Assembly (NCBI GenBank): GCA_040382055.1
Contig: JBEIGE010000012.1
Location: forward strand, 1 to 64,000
DNA from: JBEIGE01 sp040382055
GTDB lineage: Bacteria; Pseudomonadota; Gammaproteobacteria; Burkholderiales; Burkholderiaceae_C
Direction: 5' to 3'
Length of the DNA: 64,000 bases
How positions within the stretch are numbered: position 1 is the first letter of the stretch; each line of letters starts with the position of its first letter. The notes under the pieces were generated by a model. It did no database searches, had not been told where the DNA came from, and saw only the letters and a list, made by a program, of their open reading frames with translations. A program made the position numbers and the translations under genes. Shown here one piece after another: positions 50,354-57,721 of the stretch.

Positions 50354-52261
50354 ATGAAAAACAGTTCTGCGACCCCTTTATCAAATTCTTTAAGTCCTTC
50401 GAGCAGTCTGCTCTCCAATTTCCGTCAGGAACTGGGGCGCTTTACCCCTTTTTCCGGCATGGCGGCAACAGATCTGGATTTTTTCATCACGCACACGGTG
50501 CAACAGTATTTTGCCCCTGGCGAAGTCATGGTGGACGCCTCGCACGGGCCCGTAACCCAACTTTTCTTCATCCGACAGGGCGCTGTGACCGGCAAGCGGG
50601 GTTTGGCCGACCTCTCCGGGGGGGCTTTTCAGTACGAGGCTGGGGACATGTTTCCGGTCAGTGCGGCCATTGCGCGACGTCCCGTTACGGCCAATTACGA
50701 GGCTGTCAGCGATACCTTTGCCCTGGTTTTAGGTTGCGAGGACATGGATCTGCTGGCCCAGCGCAGCGCTCCCTTCGCCGATTTTTTGAATCGCAGGGTG
50801 CTGCATTTTCTTGCGCTGTCCCGGCAGGCGCTTCAGGCCAGTTACTCCTCGCAGGCACTGGCAGAACAATCTCTGGAGACTGCTTTGGGCGAGCTGGTCC
50901 GTCGTGCCCCGGTAACCTGCAGCCCCGAGACGCCGCTGCGGCAGGCCTTGACCGAGATGCAACAGCGTCGTGTCGGCTCCATGCTGGTGACCAATGCGCA
51001 AGGAGAGCCTGTGGGTATCCTGTCTCGCTACGACATCCTCGATCGCGTGACCTTGCAATCGGTCTGCCTGGACAAACCCATCAGTTCGGTGATGGTTGAG
51101 CCGGTGCACTGCCTGTCTGTCAACCACACCGCGGAGGATGCCGCACTGCTGATGACCCGCCGAGGGATTCGCCACGTGCCCATTACCGATCAAGGAGTGG
51201 CCGTAGGCATAGTCTCGGAGCGCGATCTCTTTGCCATGCAACGTCTGAGCTTGAACCATGTCAGCTCCTCCATCCGTGATGCATGCGACGTGGATCAACT
51301 CAAGCTGGGTGCGCAGAGCATCCGGCAGTTTGCAAGAAGCCTGCTTGGGCAGGGCGTGCAGTCGCGTCAGCTGAGTTCGCTCATCAGTCATCTCAACGAT
51401 GTACTGACCGAGCGCCTGCTGGAAATCAAGGCCAGGGAGCACGGCATTGATATGCAGCAAGTGTGCTGGCTGGCTCTGGGCTCGGAAGGCCGAAGCGAGC
51501 AGACGATTGCCACCGATCAGGACAACGCCCTCATCCTGCCCGATCATTACAGTCAATCACAACGTGATGCGGTGCTGGTTTTTGCCCAGGACGTGAATGC
51601 TGCACTGGATGCATGCGGCTATCCCTTGTGCAAGGGGGGTGTCATGGCCGGCCAGGCCGCGTGTTGTCTGACCCTGGGGCAGTGGCGGGAGCGGTTTGAC
51701 AAATGGATTGAGCATGGCGCTCCCCGGGATCTGCTCAATGCCAGCATTTATTTCGACTTCCGCCCATTGGCAGGCAACCTCGCGTTAGCCGCAACGCTGC
51801 GCGAATCAGTGAACGCTGCGGCGAAAGAAGTACCTCGTTTTTTCAAGCAGATGGCCCAGAACGCCTTGACCCGATCTGTTCCCCTGAACTGGGTGGGCGG
51901 TATTGCAGTGGATGACCAAGGTTTCATTGACCTCAAACTGCAGGGCTCCAGCATTTTTGTCGATGCGGCCCGGCTTTATGCGCTGGCGCATGGCATTTCC
52001 CTGACCGGTACACGAGAGCGTTTGCTGGCGGCAGGACCGCTCATGGGCGTCAGCGGGCCAGAATTTGAAGCCTGGGTCACTGGATTTGAGTTTTTGCAGA
52101 TGCTTCGCCTGCAGATCCAGCTGGAGGTGGCTTTACCGCTGGAACAGGCCAACCAGATCGAACTTGCCCGCCTGAATGACATTGACAAGCGCATCCTGAG
52201 GGAAACCTTCCGCGTGGGACGGTCGCTTCAGCAGCGCATGCAACTCGACTACGAAAGGTAG
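50354..52261 (+). CDS. cNMP-binding / CBS / DUF294 nucleotidyltransferase-like protein
   Basis: A 635-residue cytoplasmic signalling protein. In order: a cyclic-nucleotide-binding-like domain (about 25-150, FFIRQGAVTGKRG), a pair of CBS domains (about 170-300; RRVGSMLVTNAQGEPVGILSRYDIL and RRGIRHVPITDQGVAVGIVSERDL), a DUF294 nucleotidyltransferase (GSEGRSEQTIATDQDNALIL, about 377) and its substrate-binding domain. The GS...D-x-D motif resembles GlnD-type uridylyltransferases. Its place after the acetate-type symporter suggests it regulates that transporter. GGAG precedes ATG 50354; the frame is open to 50273. Confidence 0.88.
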   Translation: MKNSSATPLSNSLSPSSSLLSNFRQELGRFTPFSGMAATDLDFFITHTVQQYFAPGEVMVDASHGPVTQLFFIRQGAVTGKRGLADLSGGAFQYEAGDMFPVSAAIARRPVTANYEAVSDTFALVLGCEDMDLLAQRSAPFADFLNRRVLHFLALSRQALQASYSSQALAEQSLETALGELVRRAPVTCSPETPLRQALTEMQQRRVGSMLVTNAQGEPVGILSRYDILDRVTLQSVCLDKPISSVMVEPVHCLSVNHTAEDAALLMTRRGIRHVPITDQGVAVGIVSERDLFAMQRLSLNHVSSSIRDACDVDQLKLGAQSIRQFARSLLGQGVQSRQLSSLISHLNDVLTERLLEIKAREHGIDMQQVCWLALGSEGRSEQTIATDQDNALILPDHYSQSQRDAVLVFAQDVNAALDACGYPLCKGGVMAGQAACCLTLGQWRERFDKWIEHGAPRDLLNASIYFDFRPLAGNLALAATLRESVNAAAKEVPRFFKQMAQNALTRSVPLNWVGGIAVDDQGFIDLKLQGSSIFVDAARLYALAHGISLTGTRERLLAAGPLMGVSGPEFEAWVTGFEFLQMLRLQIQLEVALPLEQANQIELARLNDIDKRILRETFRVGRSLQQRMQLDYER

Positions 52262-52263
52262 CG

Positions 52264-52917
52264 ATGGCCTGGCTAAAGCAATGGTTGGGGTGGGGCAAAG
52301 CCAGTGGGTTCGTTACTGAGGACCGCTGGGTCATGGTGGACGTTGAAACCAGTGGCCTCAATCCGCATGAAGATCGCCTGCTGGCGATCGCGGCGATTGC
52401 CTTGCGGGTGGACTGGCCGCAGCGCCATTTGTGCATTGATATTGCTGACAGTTTTGAGGTGATTGTCCAGCAGCAGGCGCTTACGCACAGCAAGGAAAAT
52501 ATTCTGCTGCATGGAATAGGCGTACAGCGACAGCAAGATGGCATGGCACCGCAGCTTGCCTTGCAAGCCTTTGAATCGTTTGTGGGTGCCTCCCCCTTGC
52601 TGGCTTTTCATGCAGCCTTTGACCAGGCCATGATCGAACGACATATGCGCCAGCATGTGGGCAGAACCATGCCCAATCCATGGGTAGACATTGAGCACCT
52701 TTGTGCAGTCACACATGAGCAGGTGCGGGCCCGGGCATTGGATGAGTGGATGGACTACTTTGGCATTAGCTGTTCTGTTCGCCATCAGGCAGCAGCAGAC
52801 ACCCTGGCCGAGTGCGAGGTGCTGTTGCGCTTGTGGCCGCGTTTGCTGATGCAATGCAAAAACTGGAAAGACATCGAACGTCTGGCACAGATGCAACGCT
52901 GGATTGGGCGTGCATGA
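52264..52917 (+). CDS. DnaQ-like 3'-5' exonuclease
   Basis: A 217-residue DEDD-family exonuclease. Exo I is VMVDVETSGLNPHEDRLLAIAAI (Asp-x-Glu), Exo II lies in LLAFHAAFDQAMIERHM, and Exo III in VRHQAAADTLAECEVLLRLW (His ... Asp). It starts 2 bp after the DUF294 gene stop, the usual partner arrangement. DNA or RNA may be the substrate; its link to the symporter system is unexplained. Confidence 0.87.
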   Translation: MAWLKQWLGWGKASGFVTEDRWVMVDVETSGLNPHEDRLLAIAAIALRVDWPQRHLCIDIADSFEVIVQQQALTHSKENILLHGIGVQRQQDGMAPQLALQAFESFVGASPLLAFHAAFDQAMIERHMRQHVGRTMPNPWVDIEHLCAVTHEQVRARALDEWMDYFGISCSVRHQAAADTLAECEVLLRLWPRLLMQCKNWKDIERLAQMQRWIGRA

Positions 52918-53022
52918 CCGTCTGTAAAAAGCCTCCTGGCGGGGATGACCGATCAACGCACAATATCCCACTGCCATAGTCGGGTGCTCTTGATCAGGCA
53001 TTGAAGTTTTCCAAATCCGACC

Positions 53023-53442
53023 ATGATGCGGCTCATGAATCCGTTTACCGAAAACCCGCTTAACCATAGCCTTGCCGAAGGCATACGGCGGGTGGGTTTC
53101 CGCAAGTGGTACGAGCGCGAACTGCTCTCCAGCCACGCGCACATGCTGCTGGCCCTCCTGTGCACCATTGCATTGATAGCGACGATGGAGCTATTCCAGG
53201 GTGGCACCCTGGAAGAAAAGCTGCTGGATGTGCTACTGTTCATCGTCAGCGGGGGCCTGGGCCTGTGGGCCTTACGGCGCTATTTATATTTGCTGATGCA
53301 CGCCGAAGAGGTGGCCAACCAAGCCGAATGTACGCATTGCAAGACCTATGGCCGGCTGGACGTGGTGCGCGAAGAGTTGAGTGCCGGTCAGACCGTGGTG
53401 CATTGTCGAAAATGCGCGCACGAATGGCCGATAGAACACTGA
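53023..53442 (+). CDS. Small membrane protein with C-terminal zinc ribbon
   Basis: A 139-residue protein with two hydrophobic helices (about 40-58 and 68-88) and a C-terminal pair of CxxC motifs (AECTHCKTYG and VHCRKCAHEW) about 28 residues apart that should bind zinc. I do not recognise a named family. ATGs at 53023, 53026 and 53035 are all possible starts and none has a clear ribosome site. Confidence 0.65.
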   Translation: MMRLMNPFTENPLNHSLAEGIRRVGFRKWYERELLSSHAHMLLALLCTIALIATMELFQGGTLEEKLLDVLLFIVSGGLGLWALRRYLYLLMHAEEVANQAECTHCKTYGRLDVVREELSAGQTVVHCRKCAHEWPIEH

Positions 53443-53501
53443 ACCGCTGTTGAACCTCCAAGTCTGGCGCCCTTAACGCCCATGGCGCTGAAAAATTTGT
53501 C

Positions 53502-53517
53502 ACACGCCCCGGCGTGT
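53502..53517. other. Perfect inverted repeat upstream of the tRNA-Leu promoter region
   Basis: ACACGCC (53502-53508) and GGCGTGT (53511-53517) form a 7-bp palindrome with a 2-nt spacer. No T-run follows. It may be an operator or part of the end of the upstream gene. Confidence 0.3.
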
Positions 53518-53541
53518 CAGACCATATTTGCGGTCAGGAAA

Positions 53542-53606
53542 GGTGGTTTTGCCAATCGCGTCTTGAGTGGTTGGATAGTTGGACTGTCAACTGTGCGATA
53601 ATTTCT
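53542..53606 (+). repeat. Direct repeat, copy 2 (cysM 5' relic in front of tRNA-Leu)
   Basis: Read on the minus strand this gives YPTTQDAIGKTT, matching cysM residues 3-14 (YPTIEDAIGKTP), but the start codon is lost. GGTTTTGCCAATCGCGTCTT at 53545-53564 is identical to cysM. On the plus strand the segment also supplies a -10-like GATAAT (53597-53602) about 20 bp before the tRNA. Confidence 0.75.
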
Positions 53607-53622
53607 GCCTTCTCTCGCTCTT

Positions 53623-53707
53623 GCCCGGGTGGTGGAATTGGTAGACGCACGGGACTCAAAATCCCGCGCCGCAAGGCGTGCCGGTTCGATTCCGGCCCCG
53701 GGCACCA
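53623..53707 (+). tRNA. tRNA-Leu (CAA anticodon)
   Basis: An 85-nt cloverleaf. The acceptor stem GCCCGGG pairs with CCCGGGC, with discriminator A and encoded CCA (53705-53707). The anticodon stem CGGGA/TCCCG holds loop CTCAAAA with anticodon CAA at 53657-53659, reading UUG. The long variable arm (CGCCGCAAGGCGT) and T-loop GTTCGATTC are typical of tRNA-Leu. Confidence 0.97.
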
Positions 53708-53729
53708 TAGCTCTCTAGCTATGGTTTTT
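53705..53729 (+). terminator. Intrinsic terminator of tRNA-Leu
   Basis: CCATAGCT (53705-53712, including the tRNA CCA) pairs perfectly with AGCTATGG (53717-53724) around CTCT and is followed by TTTTT. Confidence 0.85.
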
Positions 53730-53795
53730 GGAGCTTTTGGCACACCGATCAGTGCCTAGCCGTCGCCATACTCATTCCTCTTGTGATCTCGTCAG

Positions 53796-53832
53796 TTTAA
53801 CGATTGACGTTAAACGCGGCGAGTTACATAAT
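53796..53832 (+). promoter_or_regulatory. higBA promoter and probable HigA operator
   Basis: TTTAACG (53796-53802) and CGTTAAA (53808-53814) form a perfect inverted repeat with a 5-nt spacer, as expected for a HigA dimer site. It contains the -35 TTGACG (53804-53809). A -10 CATAAT (53827-53832) follows at exactly 17 bp. Binding of HigA would therefore block RNA polymerase. Confidence 0.75.
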
Positions 53833-53839
53833 GCCGGCG

Positions 53840-54118
53840 ATGATTCAAAGCTTCAAGTGCCCGGATACGCAAGCCCTCTTCGCAGGAATTGCGGTGGCAC
53901 GATTCGTCAATATCCGCGCTGTAGCGGAGCGCAAACTGCAAATGCTGCACCGCGCCACCCGGCTAGATGATTTGCGGGTACCGCCCAACAACGGGCTTGA
54001 GGCTTTGAAGCGTGACCGCAAAGGCCAGCACAGCATCCGCGTCAATGACCAGTGGCGCGTGTGCTTTGTCTGGACAGGCACGGATGCCCGCAATGTTGAA
54101 ATTGTTGATTACCACTAA
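53840..54118 (+). CDS. higB: HigB-type toxin (RelE superfamily)
   Basis: A 92-residue predicted mRNA interferase that cleaves mRNA on ribosomes. It is basic, with the HigB core RLDDLRVPPNNGLEALKRDRKGQHSIRVNDQWRVCF and C-terminal VEIVDYH. ATG 53840 (MIQSFKCPDTQALF) is preferred; ATG 53831 lies inside the predicted -10. The promoter geometry puts the transcription start within a base or two of this ATG, so the message may be leaderless. HigA follows 12 bp later, toxin-first as in other hig loci. Confidence 0.92.
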   Translation: MIQSFKCPDTQALFAGIAVARFVNIRAVAERKLQMLHRATRLDDLRVPPNNGLEALKRDRKGQHSIRVNDQWRVCFVWTGTDARNVEIVDYH

Positions 54119-54130
54119 AGGAGTAGAACC

Positions 54131-54478
54131 ATGCAAACCATCACCAATGCGATGCGGCCGATACATCCCGGCGAGGTGCTACGTGAGGAGTTTTTGCTGC
54201 CCATGGGATTGACCGCCAACGCCCTGGCAATCGCCCTGCAAGTGCCTGCACCACGCATCAATGACGTGGTACGCGAGCGCCGTGCCGTGACGGTTGATAC
54301 CGCCCTGCGCCTGGCCAAATACTTTGGCACCAGCGCCGAATTTTGGATGGGTCTGCAAACCGACTTTGATATGGCCACGGCACGCACCGCCATGGCGGAT
54401 GTGCTGGCCCGCATCGTCAGCCGGGAAGTCACATCGATTGACGAATCGTTGTCGCCAAGTGAAAGGGCAACACCATGA
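54131..54478 (+). CDS. higA: HigA antitoxin (XRE-family HTH)
   Basis: A 115-residue antitoxin and autorepressor. The N-terminal signature MRPIHPGEVLREEFLLPMGLTANALA leads into the helix-turn-helix (VPAPRINDVVRERRAVTVDTALRLAKYFGTSAEFWM), typical of HigA. AAAGGAG precedes the ATG. Its stop overlaps the start of the next gene by four bases, so that gene is probably expressed from the toxin-antitoxin promoter. Confidence 0.94.
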   Translation: MQTITNAMRPIHPGEVLREEFLLPMGLTANALAIALQVPAPRINDVVRERRAVTVDTALRLAKYFGTSAEFWMGLQTDFDMATARTAMADVLARIVSREVTSIDESLSPSERATP

Positions 54479-55602
54479 AACCAGACAATTTAAAGTGGAG
54501 CTCCATCGTATGGGCATTCAAACTCATCTTCTTGGTTTGTCTACTCGGCACAGGCAAACAAGCGATGAGCCAGGACCTATTGGCATCAAAAATTGCAAAT
54601 TTGCCTGAATTTACGATCAAACAAAATAATGGCCGTCAATTTTCGGGACTAAGTATTAGTAACAATGGAAGTGAGTGGCTGATAGCTGAATGCATATTTG
54701 AACCAGACCCTGATGCTGGTTGTTTTATCCTTAAATATAATTTAATACAGGATAAGCTGTACCGCTTTGCATTGCCCAAAGGTTATCAATATCAATTTGC
54801 GCGTTATTCAATAAGTGGTAATTGGATAGTTGCTACTCGCAACCCCGTGCACAACGGTAAGGCAGAGGACATACAAAAGTCATTTGAGCAAAGTGAAATT
54901 GTTTTGTTTAGAACCGATGGCTCTGAATTCAAGGTATTACCTATCAAAGGATTCAACACGAACCCAGCCATGAGTCCTGGCGAAAAGAAAATAGCATTTT
55001 GGACGCCGAAAATACTGAAGATGGGATCAAAAACACGCACAAAATCGATTGACTATGACGTATACGAATTTGATTTGCTTACTGAAAAAGTCAACTTATT
55101 TTCAGGTGTTATCAATTTTGTCGACGGGGGCAAGTTGCAGTATTTGAACGAAGATCAAATACTGCTATCTTCCTATAGTACGCTCGATCAATTTCGAGCA
55201 AATCTTCCTTTGAGTGGTGACAAGCTATTTATCTTGAACCGAGGCAGTGAGAAAAACTTTAGACAAATAACTTATGAAAATATTACGTATACGAATCATC
55301 CATCTATCGATGTAAACAGCATTACTTATCTTAGTGGAGTCGTCAAGAAGAAGGGATCAAGTTTTCTTCAAGTAAAAGAAAATACAATCACAAAATCGTG
55401 GATTCAGCCATTTATACAACTCAGAAGTATGGTGGTATCGCCCACCGGCAGCTATATCGGCTTTACACACGATGCGGCAAAAATGGGTAGCGGAAATAGA
55501 AGTATTGAATTTGGTTTGCTGGATACCACTACAAATGTGTGGAAGAATATTTCCATTCCACCTTTGAATACTGCTGAACTCATAGCGGTAACTCTCAAAT
55601 AA
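54475..55602 (+). CDS. AT-rich exported protein of unknown function, coupled to higBA
   Basis: A 375-residue protein I do not recognise. An N-terminal hydrophobic segment (about 12-26, SSIVWAFKLIFLVCLLG) looks like a signal peptide or anchor. The rest has repeated beta-rich pieces (SPGEKKIAFWTPK, VSPTGSYIGFTHD) reminiscent of TolB/WD40-like propeller blades, so a beta-propeller is possible. Base composition is strikingly AT-rich compared with all neighbours, with codons such as ATA, AAA and TTA. This points to horizontal transfer. It overlaps higA by ATGA. Confidence 0.7.
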   Translation: MKPDNLKWSSIVWAFKLIFLVCLLGTGKQAMSQDLLASKIANLPEFTIKQNNGRQFSGLSISNNGSEWLIAECIFEPDPDAGCFILKYNLIQDKLYRFALPKGYQYQFARYSISGNWIVATRNPVHNGKAEDIQKSFEQSEIVLFRTDGSEFKVLPIKGFNTNPAMSPGEKKIAFWTPKILKMGSKTRTKSIDYDVYEFDLLTEKVNLFSGVINFVDGGKLQYLNEDQILLSSYSTLDQFRANLPLSGDKLFILNRGSEKNFRQITYENITYTNHPSIDVNSITYLSGVVKKKGSSFLQVKENTITKSWIQPFIQLRSMVVSPTGSYIGFTHDAAKMGSGNRSIEFGLLDTTTNVWKNISIPPLNTAELIAVTLK

Positions 55603-55677
55603 ATACCGACCATCACGCCAAACACCTAACCAGAGTTATCTGGCGACTGAACCAATCCAAGTTTTGTAAGCGGCTCA

Positions 55678-57597
55678 ATGAAGACACCAGTAGCAAGCCT
55701 TCTGTGGTGCCTGGCACTGCTGGGATGTAGCAGCCCGCCCGCGGGCAGCCCCGCCTTGGTTGCCAACGACCCAGTACCGCATCAACCTGAAGGTTCCAGC
55801 CAGATCACTGAAAAATCGGGTTGGGCCAGCCGCACGTATGCGGTCGCTGCGGCCAATCCGCTGGCCAGCGAGGCCGGCCGTCAGGTTTTGGCTGCCGGTG
55901 GCAGTGCCGTCGATGCAGCCATAGCGGTACAAATGGTACTGACACTGGTCGAGCCGCAATCCAGCGGAATCGGGGGCGGCGCATTCATGCTGCACTTTGA
56001 CGGCCAGCGCACCCAGGCCTTTGATGGCCGGGAAACCGCGCCTGCAGGTGCAAGGCCCGAATTATTTCTGGGTGCCGATGGCAAGCCCATGGCTTACATC
56101 GATGCCTCGGTAGGTGGCCGCGCTGTGGGGGTGCCGGGCACCGTGCACATGCTGGCGCTGGCGCACCGCCAGCATGGCAAATTGCCGTGGGCTCAATTGT
56201 TTACCCCTGCCATTGAACTGGCAACCCGTGGCTTCAAGGTCAGTGAACGCATGGCAACCCTGCTGAGCGCCGATCAGCACCTCGCCAAAGACCCGGTGGC
56301 CGCAGGCTATTTTTACAATGCGCAAGGCAAGCCCTGGCCGGCTGGCCATGTGCTGCGCAACCCCGAGTTGGCAGCCGTGTTGCTGGCAATTGCCAACAAA
56401 GGTGCTGACGCCTTGTTGACCGGCGAACTGGCGCGAACCATCGTCAACAAGGTGCAACAGCACCCGGCCAACCCCGGCACCCTCACGCTGCAAGATTTGC
56501 AGACCTACCAAGCACTGGAGCGCGAGCCGCTGTGCTTTGACTACACCCCCAAAGCCAGGGCGACAACCCGGCCGATGGGCGACCTTGGTAGCCCACACGT
56601 TGGTCCGCACATTGGTCCGAAAGTTGGCTACCGTGCTGGTCAGGGTGCTGGCTATCGGATTTGCGGCATGCCACCGCCCAGTTCCGGTGCCATTGCCATC
56701 GGGCAAATCCTGGGCATGTTGTCGCGCACGCCTGCCGACCAGCTGCCGTTGGCTCAAGGTTTGCCAAGCAGCGACTGGCTGCATCTGTATACCGAGTCTG
56801 CGCGACTGGCCTTTGCTGACCGCGATCAGTTTGTAGCCGATCCGGATTTTGTGCAGCCACCGGCCGGGCGCTGGGCGAGTCTGCTGGAGGCGGCCTACCT
56901 GGCCAGGCGGGCTCAGCGTATAGACGCAAGCCCTGGGGCAAACAGCATGAAAACCGCACCAGCCGGCAACCCGGGTACCCTGCTGAGCCGTTATGCCCCC
57001 ATGCCAGCCCAAGCCGAGTACGGCACCTCGCAGATCGCCATCGTCGACAGGTTTGGCAATGCGCTCTCCATGACCACCACCATTGCTGACGCCTGGGGCG
57101 CGCGGCAAATGGTCAACCGCGGCCTGGGCCTGACTGGCGGCTTTCTGCTCAACAACGAGCTGACGGATTTCAGCTTCACACCCACGGGCCCAGACGGCAA
57201 ACCCGTGGCCAACCGCGTGGAGCCCGGCAAACGCCCGCGCTCCTCCATGTCCCCCACCCTGGTATTTGACAAACAAACCGGCCAACTGCTCATGAGCCTG
57301 GGCAGCCCGGGCGGTGCTTTCATCATCCACTTCACCGCGAAAACCCTGTATGGCACCCTGCATTGGGGTCTGAACACCCAGCAGGCCATCAACCTGCCCA
57401 ACTTCGGCTCACTCAATGGCCCGACCCTGCTGGAGGCCAAGCGCTTTCCGGCCAGTACCGTGGCTGAACTGAAAGCCCGTGCGCACACGGTGATTGAGAT
57501 GCCCATGGCCAGTGGTGTGCAAGCCATTGAGCGCACCGCCAACGGCTACTTTGGCGGTGCTGACCCACGGCGTGAAGGCCTGGTGCTGGGCGATTGA
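55678..57597 (+). CDS. ggt: Gamma-glutamyltransferase, lipoprotein type
   Basis: Ntn-hydrolase that cleaves gamma-glutamyl bonds of glutathione. The 639-residue precursor has a lipoprotein signal (LALLGCSS, Cys at about 17). The self-processing and nucleophilic Thr lies in AEYGTSQIAIVDRFGNALSMTTTI (about 445). ESARLAFADRDQFVADP and the C-terminal SLGSPGG are also present. Before ICGMPPPSSGAI, a segment of about 30 residues (about 293-325) contains PHVGPHIGPKVG, encoded by a 12-bp tandem repeat and apparently inserted. The upstream gap (55603-55677) shows no strong promoter. Confidence 0.93.
   Translation: MKTPVASLLWCLALLGCSSPPAGSPALVANDPVPHQPEGSSQITEKSGWASRTYAVAAANPLASEAGRQVLAAGGSAVDAAIAVQMVLTLVEPQSSGIGGGAFMLHFDGQRTQAFDGRETAPAGARPELFLGADGKPMAYIDASVGGRAVGVPGTVHMLALAHRQHGKLPWAQLFTPAIELATRGFKVSERMATLLSADQHLAKDPVAAGYFYNAQGKPWPAGHVLRNPELAAVLLAIANKGADALLTGELARTIVNKVQQHPANPGTLTLQDLQTYQALEREPLCFDYTPKARATTRPMGDLGSPHVGPHIGPKVGYRAGQGAGYRICGMPPPSSGAIAIGQILGMLSRTPADQLPLAQGLPSSDWLHLYTESARLAFADRDQFVADPDFVQPPAGRWASLLEAAYLARRAQRIDASPGANSMKTAPAGNPGTLLSRYAPMPAQAEYGTSQIAIVDRFGNALSMTTTIADAWGARQMVNRGLGLTGGFLLNNELTDFSFTPTGPDGKPVANRVEPGKRPRSSMSPTLVFDKQTGQLLMSLGSPGGAFIIHFTAKTLYGTLHWGLNTQQAINLPNFGSLNGPTLLEAKRFPASTVAELKARAHTVIEMPMASGVQAIERTANGYFGGADPRREGLVLGD
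56587..56632. repeat. 12-bp tandem repeat flanked by an inverted repeat, inside ggt
   Basis: CACGTTGGTCCG, CACATTGGTCCG and AAAGTTGGCTAC are three consecutive 12-nt units (56596-56631). They are flanked by GGTAGCC (56587-56593) and GGCTACC (56626-56632). The period of 12 keeps the frame and yields the peptide PHVGPHIGPKVG. Confidence 0.7.
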
Positions 57598-57629
57598 TTA
57601 CCTGGCTTTTTTATTGGCCCCGGCCCGTG

Positions 57630-57653
57630 CCTGGGCTTTGGCCAGGGGTTTTT
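57630..57653 (+). terminator. Weak terminator-like hairpin after ggt
   Basis: CCTGG (57630-57634) and CCAGG (57642-57646) form a 5-bp stem followed by GGTTTTT. It is the only candidate in the 124-bp gap before the next gene. Confidence 0.35.
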
Positions 57654-57721
57654 CAACTGTGTTGCTTTCTGCAGTGCAATCGCGTCACAATGCCTTGACT
57701 CAATCACGCTTGGGAGTTGCC

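Noticed and set aside
53623..55602. Integrative island with an att duplication of the tRNA-Leu 3' end
   Set aside because: I looked for a second copy of the tRNA 3' end downstream of the AT-rich gene and found none within the window.
56062..57363. 433-codon frame on the minus strand
   Set aside because: Antisense shadow of ggt.
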